Shown: positions 27,376-34,926 of the stretch, one piece after another
Layout of the letters: each line of letters opens with the position of its first letter
Numbering within the stretch: the stretch's first letter is position 1
Source: Lysobacter sp.
GTDB taxonomy: Bacteria > Pseudomonadota > Gammaproteobacteria > Xanthomonadales > Xanthomonadaceae
NCBI GenBank assembly: GCA_030151365.1
Contig: JASLDW010000091.1
Location: 1 to 48,856, forward strand
Length of the DNA stretch: 48,856 nt
Direction of reading: 5' to 3'
The notes under the pieces: model-generated
Databases searched by the model: none
The model's input: the letters and a program-made list of their open reading frames with translations, nothing else
What the model was told of the DNA's origin: nothing
Made by a program: the position numbers and the translations under genes

Positions 27376-29629
27376 GTCGCGCGCGCCGGCGGCGGACGCC
27401 GGCAGCGGGGTAGTCGTCAACGACGTCACCCAGCTCAACCCGGTGCGGGTGTGGGCGGTCGCCGTGCCGACTTCCATCGAGGAAGTGCAGGACGCGGTGC
27501 GTCGCGCCACCGGCCCGATTTCGATCGGCGGCGGCCACTTCAGCATGGGCGGGCAGACCGCCAGTCCCGGCAGCCTGCATCTCGACATGCGCCGGCTCAA
27601 TCGCGTGATCGCCTTCCATCCCGGCGAACGCACCATCCGCGTCCAGGCCGGCATCCGCTGGTGCGACATCCAGCGCTTCGTCGATCCGCACGATCTCTCC
27701 GTACAGATCATGCAGACCTACGCCAATTTCACCGTCGGCGGATCGCTTGGCGTCAACGTGCACGGCCGCTACATCGGCCTCGGACCGTTGATCCTCTCGG
27801 TGCGCGCGATCACCCTGGTACTCGCCGACGGCGAACGCATCGACGCCACGCCCACGCACAACAGCGAATTGTTCTACGGCGCGATCGGCGGTTACGGCGG
27901 ACTCGGCGTGATCGTCGAAGCGGAGTTGCAACTGGCCGACAACGTGCGCGTGCAACGCGACCACGCCTGCATGCCGACCTCGCGCTACGCGGACTACTTC
28001 CGTGAACACGTGCGCAACGACGCCGATACCGTCTTCCACAACGCCGACCTCTATCCGCCGGCCTACGACCGCGCCCGCGCCGTCACCTGGCGCAAGACCG
28101 GCAACGCCGTCACCAAACCGCATCGCCTCCAACCGCTGCGCCGTCATTTCCCGATCCATCGCTATTTCTACTGGGCCTTCACCGAAACCCGCGGCGGCAA
28201 GTGGCGGCGCCAGCATGTGGTCGACCCGCTGCTGTACCTGTCGCGCCCGGTGCACTGGCGCAACTACGAGGCCGGCTACGACGTCGCGGAGCTGGAACCG
28301 GCGACGCGCAAGCACCGCACCTACGTGCTGCAGGAATACTTCGTGCCGGTCGCGCGCTTCGACGAGTTCGTGCCGCGCATGGCCGAGATCCTGGCGCGCC
28401 ATCGCGTCAACGCGGTCAACGTCTCGGTGCGCCATGCCTTCGGCGACCCCGGGGCCATGCTGGCGTGGGCGCGCGAGGAAGTCTTCGCCTTCGTCCTCTA
28501 TTACAAGCAGCGCACGCGCGACAACGCCAAGGCCCGCGTCGCGGTGTGGACGCGCGAACTGATCGACGCCGCGCTCGCCAGCGGCGGCACCTATTACCTT
28601 CCGTACCAGCCGCACGCCACCCCGGAACAATTCCATCGCGCCTATCCGCGTGCGCGCGAACTGTTCGCCCTGAAGCAGCGGGTCGATCCGGGTTTCCGCT
28701 GGCGCAACGTGCTGTGGGACACCTACTACGCCCCCTTGTCGAGCGATGCCATGAACGACACCGCGACCCTCCGGGTCGATTCCGACTTCCAGAATGTCTA
28801 TGGCAATACCCGCGGCAACGACGATTTCTACCGCTTCCTGCAGAACATCTATCGCCTGTATCCGGAGGATCGTTTCCACGCGCTGATCCGGGAAACGACG
28901 AAGGCGCACCCCGGCAACGACGAGGCGATCTATCGTGCCCTGCAGGCGAAATTGCCGTCGATCAAGCCGTTCCTGTCCGAGCTGACCTACGCCCTGCCCT
29001 CGCTGGGCAAGCAGAAGCGCGAGATGGCGCGGCAGACGCTGGAACTGCTGGGGTCGCGTCGCGACTTCGATGGCTACATGGAAATCGGCAGCCCCGGCCG
29101 CTACATCAGCGAGTTGCGCAAGCACCTGAAGTTGCGCGGCGATCTCGTGCTTGTCAACGACGCGGCCCCGACCAACTCGCCGGTCGACATCGTCGAACGC
29201 GGCGGCCTGCGCAAGATCGGCCGCTTCGTCCCGCTCGACGATTACGCACCGATTCCCGCCAACGCAGTCGCCGATGGCAGCATCGAATTGCTGACCTGCT
29301 ACATCGGCCTGCATCACTCGCCGCTGGACCGCCTGGACGCCTTCATCGCTTCGCTGCGCCGGGTGATGCGCCCCGGCGGCCTGCTGGTCCTGCGCGACCA
29401 CGACGTCACCGACGACTACATGCGCGCGCTGGTGTCGCTGGCGCACGCGGTCTTCAACGCCGGCCTCGGCGCGCCATGGGAAACCAATGCGCGCGAGCTG
29501 CGGCATTTCCGCACCATCGACGCCTGGGTGGAGATCCTCGGTCGCCACGGCTTCACCCCGGTCGGGCCGCGCCTGCTGCAGGACCACGATCCCACCATCA
29601 ACACCCTGCTCGCTTTCCGCAAGGACTGA
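27356..29629 (+). CDS. Fused FAD-linked oxidase and SAM-dependent methyltransferase
   Basis: The 757-residue product has two parts. Residues about 20-460 are an FAD_binding_4-type oxidase: VWAVAVPTSIEEVQDAVRRA, the flavin loop ISIGGGHFSMGGQ (the histidine could bind FAD covalently, as in aldonolactone oxidases) and FTVGGSLGVNVHGRY, then GAIGGYGGLGVIVEAEL. Residues about 466-757 are a class I methyltransferase with motif I YMEIGSPGRYISEL, DGSIELLTCYIGLHH and MRPGGLLVLRDHDV. There is no signal peptide, so it should be cytoplasmic. ATG 27356 has GAGG just upstream and overlaps DUF805. Joining begins around residue 460 without an interrupting stop. The substrate is unknown. I infer an oxidation followed by methylation of a common substrate. 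Confidence 0.85.
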   Translation: MPLGAPESRAPAADAGSGVVVNDVTQLNPVRVWAVAVPTSIEEVQDAVRRATGPISIGGGHFSMGGQTASPGSLHLDMRRLNRVIAFHPGERTIRVQAGIRWCDIQRFVDPHDLSVQIMQTYANFTVGGSLGVNVHGRYIGLGPLILSVRAITLVLADGERIDATPTHNSELFYGAIGGYGGLGVIVEAELQLADNVRVQRDHACMPTSRYADYFREHVRNDADTVFHNADLYPPAYDRARAVTWRKTGNAVTKPHRLQPLRRHFPIHRYFYWAFTETRGGKWRRQHVVDPLLYLSRPVHWRNYEAGYDVAELEPATRKHRTYVLQEYFVPVARFDEFVPRMAEILARHRVNAVNVSVRHAFGDPGAMLAWAREEVFAFVLYYKQRTRDNAKARVAVWTRELIDAALASGGTYYLPYQPHATPEQFHRAYPRARELFALKQRVDPGFRWRNVLWDTYYAPLSSDAMNDTATLRVDSDFQNVYGNTRGNDDFYRFLQNIYRLYPEDRFHALIRETTKAHPGNDEAIYRALQAKLPSIKPFLSELTYALPSLGKQKREMARQTLELLGSRRDFDGYMEIGSPGRYISELRKHLKLRGDLVLVNDAAPTNSPVDIVERGGLRKIGRFVPLDDYAPIPANAVADGSIELLTCYIGLHHSPLDRLDAFIASLRRVMRPGGLLVLRDHDVTDDYMRALVSLAHAVFNAGLGAPWETNARELRHFRTIDAWVEILGRHGFTPVGPRLLQDHDPTINTLLAFRKD

Positions 29630-29632
29630 CAC

Positions 29633-30688
29633 ATGCGCCGCTTCCGCATCGCATTCGCCATCGGGCTGCTCGCGGTCGCCGGCATGGTCGCGGCGGCGGA
29701 TGCAACGACGCCGTCGAAAACGTCCGCGACTTTGGAAGTCCCGGAAGCGGATCGTCGCACGCCGGACCAGACCTTCCTCACGTTCCCCGAGTGGTTCCTG
29801 GTCTTCAGTCCGGCCGAATACGCCGGTGCGCTGCGCGCCGGCACGCGGCCGAGCGCCTTCCCGTTCCTCGGCCACATCGGGCAATTCTGGAACGCCTACG
29901 CGCAGGTGATCCGCGCGACCAGGCCGTATCCGTTCAACGGCGAATACCACACGATGATCGTGGTGATCGGCACCAGCACCACCGTCGAATACGGATTGAA
30001 GGGCGCCTACGAAACACTGGTCGGGCGACTGAGCGAACTCACCGCGCCCGCGAATTCGACACCCGAGGATCGCCTGGCGACGGAACAAGCGCAGGCCTAC
30101 GTCGATTTCATCCGCGTGCGACCGTGGTACGAATTCGATTTCGTCGCCCCGCTCAAGCGCCTGTGGACGCAGACGCCGTACTGGGGGGCGCACCCGTTGC
30201 GGAAATGGGAACGCCGCTACCTGCTGACCAGCGAATGGCTGGTCAAGGCCGGCTACGCCGCGCTGCTGGGGAAGGCGACGCACTCGGCGTTCGAAATCCC
30301 GAAAGACACCACGGCGACGATCGTGGACAACCTGCCGGAAAGCACCGCGACCGAACTGCCGGATCTCCAGCGGCTGCGGCAGGAAGGCGCGCAAACCCTG
30401 GTCGCCTTGCCGCGTTACCAGGCTTTCACCGATTACTCGTTGGCGTTGTCGAAACGAGGAACGCGCTTCGTCGATATCGCCGGCAATCGCGGCGTCATTC
30501 TCGTCAGCGTGGTGGTCCCGAGCGCCGAACCCTCCACGGCACTCGATCGCGTGCTGATCCGCCAGCCGATCGTGACCCGTCCCGGCTTCGAGCGCCGCGT
30601 GCTGCAGGTCGATGTCGCACGGTTGTCTGAAGTCTTGCGGACACATGCCGTCGCGGGCAACGTCATCGAACATGTCTTCGATTACTGA
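29633..30688 (+). CDS. Exported conserved protein of unknown function
   Basis: I do not recognise a named family. The 351-residue product has a signal peptide (MRRF, hydrophobic core, cleavage near VAAADA). Notable words are TFLTFPEWFLVFSPAEYA, FPFLGHIGQFWNAYAQV and NGEYHTMIVVIGTSTTVEYGLKG. The tryptophan- and tyrosine-rich first half has no helix long enough to be a sure membrane anchor after the signal. It starts three bases after the methyltransferase stop, with AAGGA in the last codons of that gene, and ends four bases before the hydrolase, so all are one operon. A periplasmic partner of the pathway is likely but unproven. Confidence 0.75.
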   Translation: MRRFRIAFAIGLLAVAGMVAAADATTPSKTSATLEVPEADRRTPDQTFLTFPEWFLVFSPAEYAGALRAGTRPSAFPFLGHIGQFWNAYAQVIRATRPYPFNGEYHTMIVVIGTSTTVEYGLKGAYETLVGRLSELTAPANSTPEDRLATEQAQAYVDFIRVRPWYEFDFVAPLKRLWTQTPYWGAHPLRKWERRYLLTSEWLVKAGYAALLGKATHSAFEIPKDTTATIVDNLPESTATELPDLQRLRQEGAQTLVALPRYQAFTDYSLALSKRGTRFVDIAGNRGVILVSVVVPSAEPSTALDRVLIRQPIVTRPGFERRVLQVDVARLSEVLRTHAVAGNVIEHVFDY

Positions 30689-30692
30689 GCGC

Positions 30693-31682
30693 ATGAAACG
30701 CATGCTCCGCTGGACCTTGCGCGGTGCGCTCTGCACGCTGGGATTGTTGTCGCTGTACGTCGCCGCCAGTGCGTTGCAGGTGCACATGCACGAACGCCTC
30801 GACCCGGAGTCGGCCGCACCCTCGGGCGGACGCTTCACCGTGGTCGACGGCGTCGCGATCCATTCGCAGTCCCATGGCGATGCCGATGCTCCCGCATTGT
30901 TGCTGGTGCACGGCACCGCGGCCTGGAGCGGCACCTGGTTCTCGCTGATCCCGGCACTGCGACAGGCAGGCTACCGGGTGGTCGCGGTCGACCTGCCGCC
31001 ATTCGGTTATTCCGGAAAATCCGTCGATGCCGACTTCTCGCGCGCGGCGCAGGCACGCCGACTCGCCGCGGTGCTCGACGATTACAAGGTGCATGACGCC
31101 ATCGTGGTCGGGCACTCTTTCGGCGGCGGCCCGGCGCTGGAATTCGCGCTTGCGGAACCACGGCGCGTACGCCAGCTGGTGCTGGTCGATGCTGCACTGG
31201 GTTGGGATGCGCGCCCCGACCCGGTGACACCCGCCTGCCGCCTGCTGGCAACGACTGTTCCTCGACGCATCGCGCTGTCGGCCAGCGCAACCAATCCGTT
31301 GTGGAGCAAGGCGCTGCTGCGCGGCTTCGTCGCACGCAAGGATGCCGTCACCGACGAACGGCTGGCCCGGTACCGTGAACCTTCGCGCCTGCACGGCGCC
31401 ACCGATGCGCTCGGTGCCTGGAGCCATCACTTCCTGTGCGAAACGGAGCGCGGACTCAGCACCGATCCCGCGAACATCTCGCGCCTGCAGCCGCCGCTTG
31501 CCTTGATCTGGGGCGCGCGCGACACCATCACGCCCCTGGCGCAGGCACGCCGGTTGCAGACCCTGCTTCCGGACTCCCGCCTGCGCGTCATTCCCGATGC
31601 CGGCCACATCCCGCATATCGAGGCACCGCAGGCATTCGAACAGACCTTGCTGGCCGTGCTGCAGCCGGCATCGGCGGAATAG
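30693..31682 (+). CDS. Membrane-anchored alpha/beta hydrolase
   Basis: The 329-residue protein begins with a basic segment and one membrane helix (about 10-30), so its catalytic part should face the periplasm. The alpha/beta hydrolase signs are LLLVHGTAAWSGTW (oxyanion hole), VVGHSFGGGPAL with the nucleophile serine, WGARDTITP with the aspartate and IPDAGHIPHIE with the histidine. It could be an esterase, lipase or C-C bond hydrolase. ATG 30693 lies four bases after the upstream stop. In-frame ATGs at 30612 and 30672 overlap that gene and are less likely. The gene ends 13 bp from convergent ilvD. Confidence 0.88.
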   Translation: MKRMLRWTLRGALCTLGLLSLYVAASALQVHMHERLDPESAAPSGGRFTVVDGVAIHSQSHGDADAPALLLVHGTAAWSGTWFSLIPALRQAGYRVVAVDLPPFGYSGKSVDADFSRAAQARRLAAVLDDYKVHDAIVVGHSFGGGPALEFALAEPRRVRQLVLVDAALGWDARPDPVTPACRLLATTVPRRIALSASATNPLWSKALLRGFVARKDAVTDERLARYREPSRLHGATDALGAWSHHFLCETERGLSTDPANISRLQPPLALIWGARDTITPLAQARRLQTLLPDSRLRVIPDAGHIPHIEAPQAFEQTLLAVLQPASAE

Positions 31683-31695
31683 GACGGTCCTTCGA

Positions 31696-33537
31696 TCACG
31701 CGCCGTCGAGCAAGGCGCGATCGCGCACCGCCCCCTTGTCGGCGCTGGTCGCCAGCAAGGCGTAGGCCTTGAGCGCGGTCGAAACCTTGCGGGCGCGGGC
31801 ATGCGCGGGCTTCCACCCCCTTGCATCCTGCTCGGCGCGACGCGCAGCGAGTTCGACCCCGCCCACCAACAATTGAATCGAGCGCTGCGGAATGTCGATG
31901 CGGATGCGGTCGCCGTCGCGCACCAGTCCGATCGCGCCACCGGCTGCCGCTTCCGGCGAGACATGGCCGATCGACAGTCCCGAAGTGCCACCGGAAAAAC
32001 GTCCGTCGGTGAGCAGGGCGCATTGCTTGCCCAGCCCCTTCGATTTCAGGTACGAGGTCGGGTACAGCATCTCCTGCATGCCCGGCCCGCCCTTCGGTCC
32101 TTCGTAGCGGATCACCACCACGTCGCCCGGCTGCACTTCATCGCCGAGGATGCCCTTCACCGCCGCGTCCTGGCTTTCGTAGACGCGCGCCACGCCTTCG
32201 AAGACATGGATCGATTCATCGACACCCGCCGTCTTCACCACGCAGCCGTCGACGGCGATGTTGCCGTGGAGTACCGCGAGTCCGCCCTCCTTCGAATAGG
32301 CGTGGGCGACATCGCGGATGCAACCTTCGGCGCGATCATCGTCCAGCGATGGCCAGCGCGTCGACTGGCTGAAGGCGACCTGCGTCGGGATGCCTGCGGG
32401 ACCGGCCTTGTAGAAGGTGGCGACGTTTTCATCGCCATTTTGGGTGATGTCCCAGCGGGCGATGGCGTCACCCATGGTTTTGGCGTGCACGGTCGCAACG
32501 TCTGTATGCAACAAGCCGCCACGCGCCAACTCGCCGAGAATCGCAATGATGCCGCCAGCACGATGCACGTCCTCGATGTGGTACTTCTGCGTGTTCGGCG
32601 CGACCTTGCACAGCTGCGGCACGCGCTTGGACAGGCGGTCGATGTCGCGCATGGTGAATTCGACTTCGGCTTCCTGCGCGGCAGCAAGCAGATGGAGGAT
32701 GGTATTGGTCGATCCGCCCATCGCGATGTCCAGCGTCATCGCATTCTCGAACGCCTCGAACGTCGCAATGCCACGCGGCAACGCCGTCGGATCTTCCGCG
32801 CCATACCAGCGATGGCAGAGTTCGACCGCAGTGCGACCAGCGCGCAGGAACAGCTGTTCGCGATCGCCATGGGTGGCGACGACGGTGCCGTTTCCGGGCA
32901 AGGCCAGGCCCAGCGCTTCCATCAGGCAGTTCATCGAGTTGGCGGTGAACATGCCGCTGCACGACCCGCAGGTCGGACAGGCGCTGCGTTCGACCGCGGC
33001 GACATCTTCATCGGACACATTCGGATCAGCTGCCATCACCATCGCATCGACCAGATCGAGCTTGTGATCGGCGAGGCGCGTCTTCCCTGCCTCCATCGGT
33101 CCACCGGACACGAATACCGTCGGGATATTCAGGCGCAACGCGGCCATCAGCATGCCGGGCGTGATCTTGTCGCAATTGGAAATGCACACCAGCGCGTCGG
33201 CACAATGCGCGTTGACCATGTACTCGACGGAGTCGGCGATAATCTCGCGCGAAGGCAGCGAATACAGCATGCCGTCGTGCCCCATCGCGATGCCGTCATC
33301 CACTGCAATCGTGTCGAATTCGCGGGCGACGCCACCGACGCGTTCGATTTCGCGCGCGACGAGTTGACCGAGATCCTTCAGATGCACGTGTCCCGGCACG
33401 AACTGCGTGAACGAATTGGCGACCGCGATGATCGGCTTGCCGAAATCGCCATCCCGCAATCCGGTGGCGCGCCACAACGCGCGTGCGCCGGCCATGTTGC
33501 GACCGTGGGTGGAAGTACGGGAACGATAGTCGGGCAT
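31696..33537 (-). CDS. ilvD: Dihydroxy-acid dehydratase
   Basis: The 613-residue Fe-S dehydratase makes the 2-oxo acids of valine and isoleucine. The start MPDYRSRTSTHGRNMAGARA matches the family N-terminus, which fixes ATG 33537 over the longer frame from 33600. Cluster cysteines lie in CISNCDKITPGM and ACPTCGSCSGMFTANSMN, and GGSTNTILHLLA and DGRFSGGTSGLSIGH are conserved. The gene is divergent from the ilvC leader, so it is not part of the ilvCGME-leu operon and must have its own control in 33538-33650. Confidence 0.96.
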   Translation of the reverse strand: MPDYRSRTSTHGRNMAGARALWRATGLRDGDFGKPIIAVANSFTQFVPGHVHLKDLGQLVAREIERVGGVAREFDTIAVDDGIAMGHDGMLYSLPSREIIADSVEYMVNAHCADALVCISNCDKITPGMLMAALRLNIPTVFVSGGPMEAGKTRLADHKLDLVDAMVMAADPNVSDEDVAAVERSACPTCGSCSGMFTANSMNCLMEALGLALPGNGTVVATHGDREQLFLRAGRTAVELCHRWYGAEDPTALPRGIATFEAFENAMTLDIAMGGSTNTILHLLAAAQEAEVEFTMRDIDRLSKRVPQLCKVAPNTQKYHIEDVHRAGGIIAILGELARGGLLHTDVATVHAKTMGDAIARWDITQNGDENVATFYKAGPAGIPTQVAFSQSTRWPSLDDDRAEGCIRDVAHAYSKEGGLAVLHGNIAVDGCVVKTAGVDESIHVFEGVARVYESQDAAVKGILGDEVQPGDVVVIRYEGPKGGPGMQEMLYPTSYLKSKGLGKQCALLTDGRFSGGTSGLSIGHVSPEAAAGGAIGLVRDGDRIRIDIPQRSIQLLVGGVELAARRAEQDARGWKPAHARARKVSTALKAYALLATSADKGAVRDRALLDGA

Positions 33538-33648
33538 CGACGCAACCTGCTGGAATTTCGCCAAAAAGCGTTGGAAAGCCTGATTCTGCGGCGTTTTCAT
33601 GGTTTCAGTTGCAACGATGCTTCATGAGGAATCGGCATAACGGATCGG

Positions 33649-33677
33649 TTGACAGGCACGTTCGCCGCGTGTTTTTC
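33649..33677 (+). promoter_or_regulatory. Candidate promoter of the ilv-leu operon
   Basis: Perfect -35 TTGACA (33649-33654) is followed after 17 bp by TTTTTC, a poor -10. The end of the -10 is eight bases before ATG 33686, so the leader ORF would begin next to the transcription start. Confidence 0.45.
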
Positions 33678-33685
33678 TCCTATCC

Positions 33686-33799
33686 ATGCTGCGTTGCCAC
33701 ATGCCACTTGCCAGCAATCCCCCGACCGCCACTTCGGCGGCCGTCCTCGTACTCGTCCTTATTACCTCGCCCACAGGTGCGGGACGATCCGGCGTGTAA
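33686..33799 (+). CDS. ilvL: ilv-leu leader peptide (attenuator)
   Basis: This short ORF encodes 37 residues from ATG 33686, or 32 from the in-frame ATG 33701. It contains the run VLVLVLIT (33743-33766), made of valine, leucine, isoleucine and threonine codons, as in known ilv leader peptides. Ribosome stalling at these codons when a charged tRNA is scarce would set the fold of the downstream RNA. There is no Shine-Dalgarno sequence before either ATG. A hairpin in the first half (33723-33743) could pause polymerase. Confidence 0.88.
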   Translation: MLRCHMPLASNPPTATSAAVLVLVLITSPTGAGRSGV

Positions 33800-33824
33800 G
33801 ACCAGAAACAAACGACCGAATCCG

Positions 33825-33854
33825 AAACCCCGCACCGCAAGGTGCGGGGTTTTT
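33825..33854 (+). terminator. ilv-leu attenuator terminator
   Basis: AAACCCCGCACC-GCAA-GGTGCGGGGTTTTT is a strong hairpin with a T run. GGTGCGGG at 33776-33783, in the leader ORF just after the control codons, is identical to the 3' arm and pairs perfectly with CCCGCACC (33829-33836), forming the antiterminator. TCGTCC (33753-33758, in the control codons) pairs with GGACGA (33782-33787), which would block it. Confidence 0.92.
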
Positions 33855-33912
33855 CATTTTCGGGCCCGAACAACAAACGAAACCATCACCACACCCCCAA
33901 GAGAACACCGCC

Positions 33913-34926
33913 ATGACCAGCAACAAACCTCGCATCGCCATCGTCGGATACGGAAGCCAGGGCCGCGCCCATGCACTCAACCTTCGCGACTCGGGCTTCG
34001 ATGTCACCGTCGGCCTTCGACCCGGTGGCCCGACAGAAATGAAGGCGAAAACCGACGGATTCACGGTAAAAACGCCGGCGGAAGCGGTGAAGGACGCCGA
34101 TCTGGTCGCCGTGCTCACGCCGGACATGGTGCAGCCGCAGCTCTATGGCGAAGTGATCGAACCGAACATCGCCAAGGGCGCCTGCCTGCTGTTCGCGCAC
34201 GGCTTCAACGTGCATTACGGCCAGATCACCCCGCGCGAAGACCTCGATGTCGTGCTGGTCGCGCCCAAGGGCCCGGGTGCGCTGGTGCGTCGTGAATACG
34301 AGATCGGTCGCGGCGTGCCGTCGGTCTATGCCGTGCACCAGGACAGGAGCGGCAACGCCGAGCAGCTCGCGCTGACCTACTGCGCCGGCATCGGCGGCGC
34401 GCGCCAGAACGCGATCAAGACCACCTTCAAGGAGGAAACCGAGACCGATCTCTTCGGCGAACAGGCCGTATTGTGCGGCGGCGCGACCAAGCTGGTGCAG
34501 GCCGGCTGGGAAACGCTGGTTGAAGCCGGTTACCAGCCGGAAGTCGCCTATTACGAGTGCCTGCACGAACTGAAGCTGATCGTCGACCTGTTCTACGAAG
34601 GCGGCATCACCCGCATGCACGAATTCATCAGCGAAACCGCGCAGTACGGCGCGCTCACGCGCGGTCCGTACGTGGTCGACGACAACACCCGCGCGCAGAT
34701 GAAGAAGGTGCTCACCGAAATCCAGGACGGCACCTTCGCGCGCCAGTGGATCGCCGAATACGCTGCCGGCAATGCCAATTACAAGGCGATGAAGCAGGCC
34801 GATCTCGATCATCCGATCGAAGCGGTCGGCAAGAAGCTGCGCGCCAACATGAAGTGGCTGGCGTCTTCGCAGCCGCAGCCGGCACAGAAACCGACCGCTG
34901 CACGGCCGCAGAGCGAGGCTGCGTGA
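33913..34926 (+). CDS. ilvC: Ketol-acid reductoisomerase, class I
   Basis: The 337-residue enzyme rearranges and reduces acetolactate and acetohydroxybutyrate. The N-terminal Rossmann domain has IAIVGYGSQGRAHALNLRDSG, and the knotted C-terminal domain has the metal residues in EQAVLCGG and ELKLIVDLFYEGG. The cofactor-specificity loop reads LRPGGPTEMKAK: it keeps the arginine and threonine but has glycine where Pseudomonas-type enzymes have a serine that helps bind the NADPH phosphate. A Gln/Pro/Ala-rich tail of about 20 residues ends the protein. The stop overlaps the ilvG ATG. Confidence 0.97.
   Translation: MTSNKPRIAIVGYGSQGRAHALNLRDSGFDVTVGLRPGGPTEMKAKTDGFTVKTPAEAVKDADLVAVLTPDMVQPQLYGEVIEPNIAKGACLLFAHGFNVHYGQITPREDLDVVLVAPKGPGALVRREYEIGRGVPSVYAVHQDRSGNAEQLALTYCAGIGGARQNAIKTTFKEETETDLFGEQAVLCGGATKLVQAGWETLVEAGYQPEVAYYECLHELKLIVDLFYEGGITRMHEFISETAQYGALTRGPYVVDDNTRAQMKKVLTEIQDGTFARQWIAEYAAGNANYKAMKQADLDHPIEAVGKKLRANMKWLASSQPQPAQKPTAARPQSEAA

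Noticed and set aside
28751..29629. Methyltransferase as a separate gene starting at ATG 28751
   Set aside because: The frame is continuous with the oxidase, there is no stop between, and no convincing ribosome-binding site precedes this ATG. It is kept as an alternative in the finding on the fusion.
27281..30934. Very long minus-strand open frame (over 1,200 codons) opposite the oxidase-methyltransferase
   Set aside because: Its composition (His, Arg, Gln, Val-rich with no domain) is that of an antisense frame in GC-rich DNA. The plus-strand genes have clear family motifs.
33537..33600. Longer ilvD start at 33600
   Set aside because: The family N-terminus MPDYRS begins at 33537, and the extra residues have no counterpart in known enzymes.
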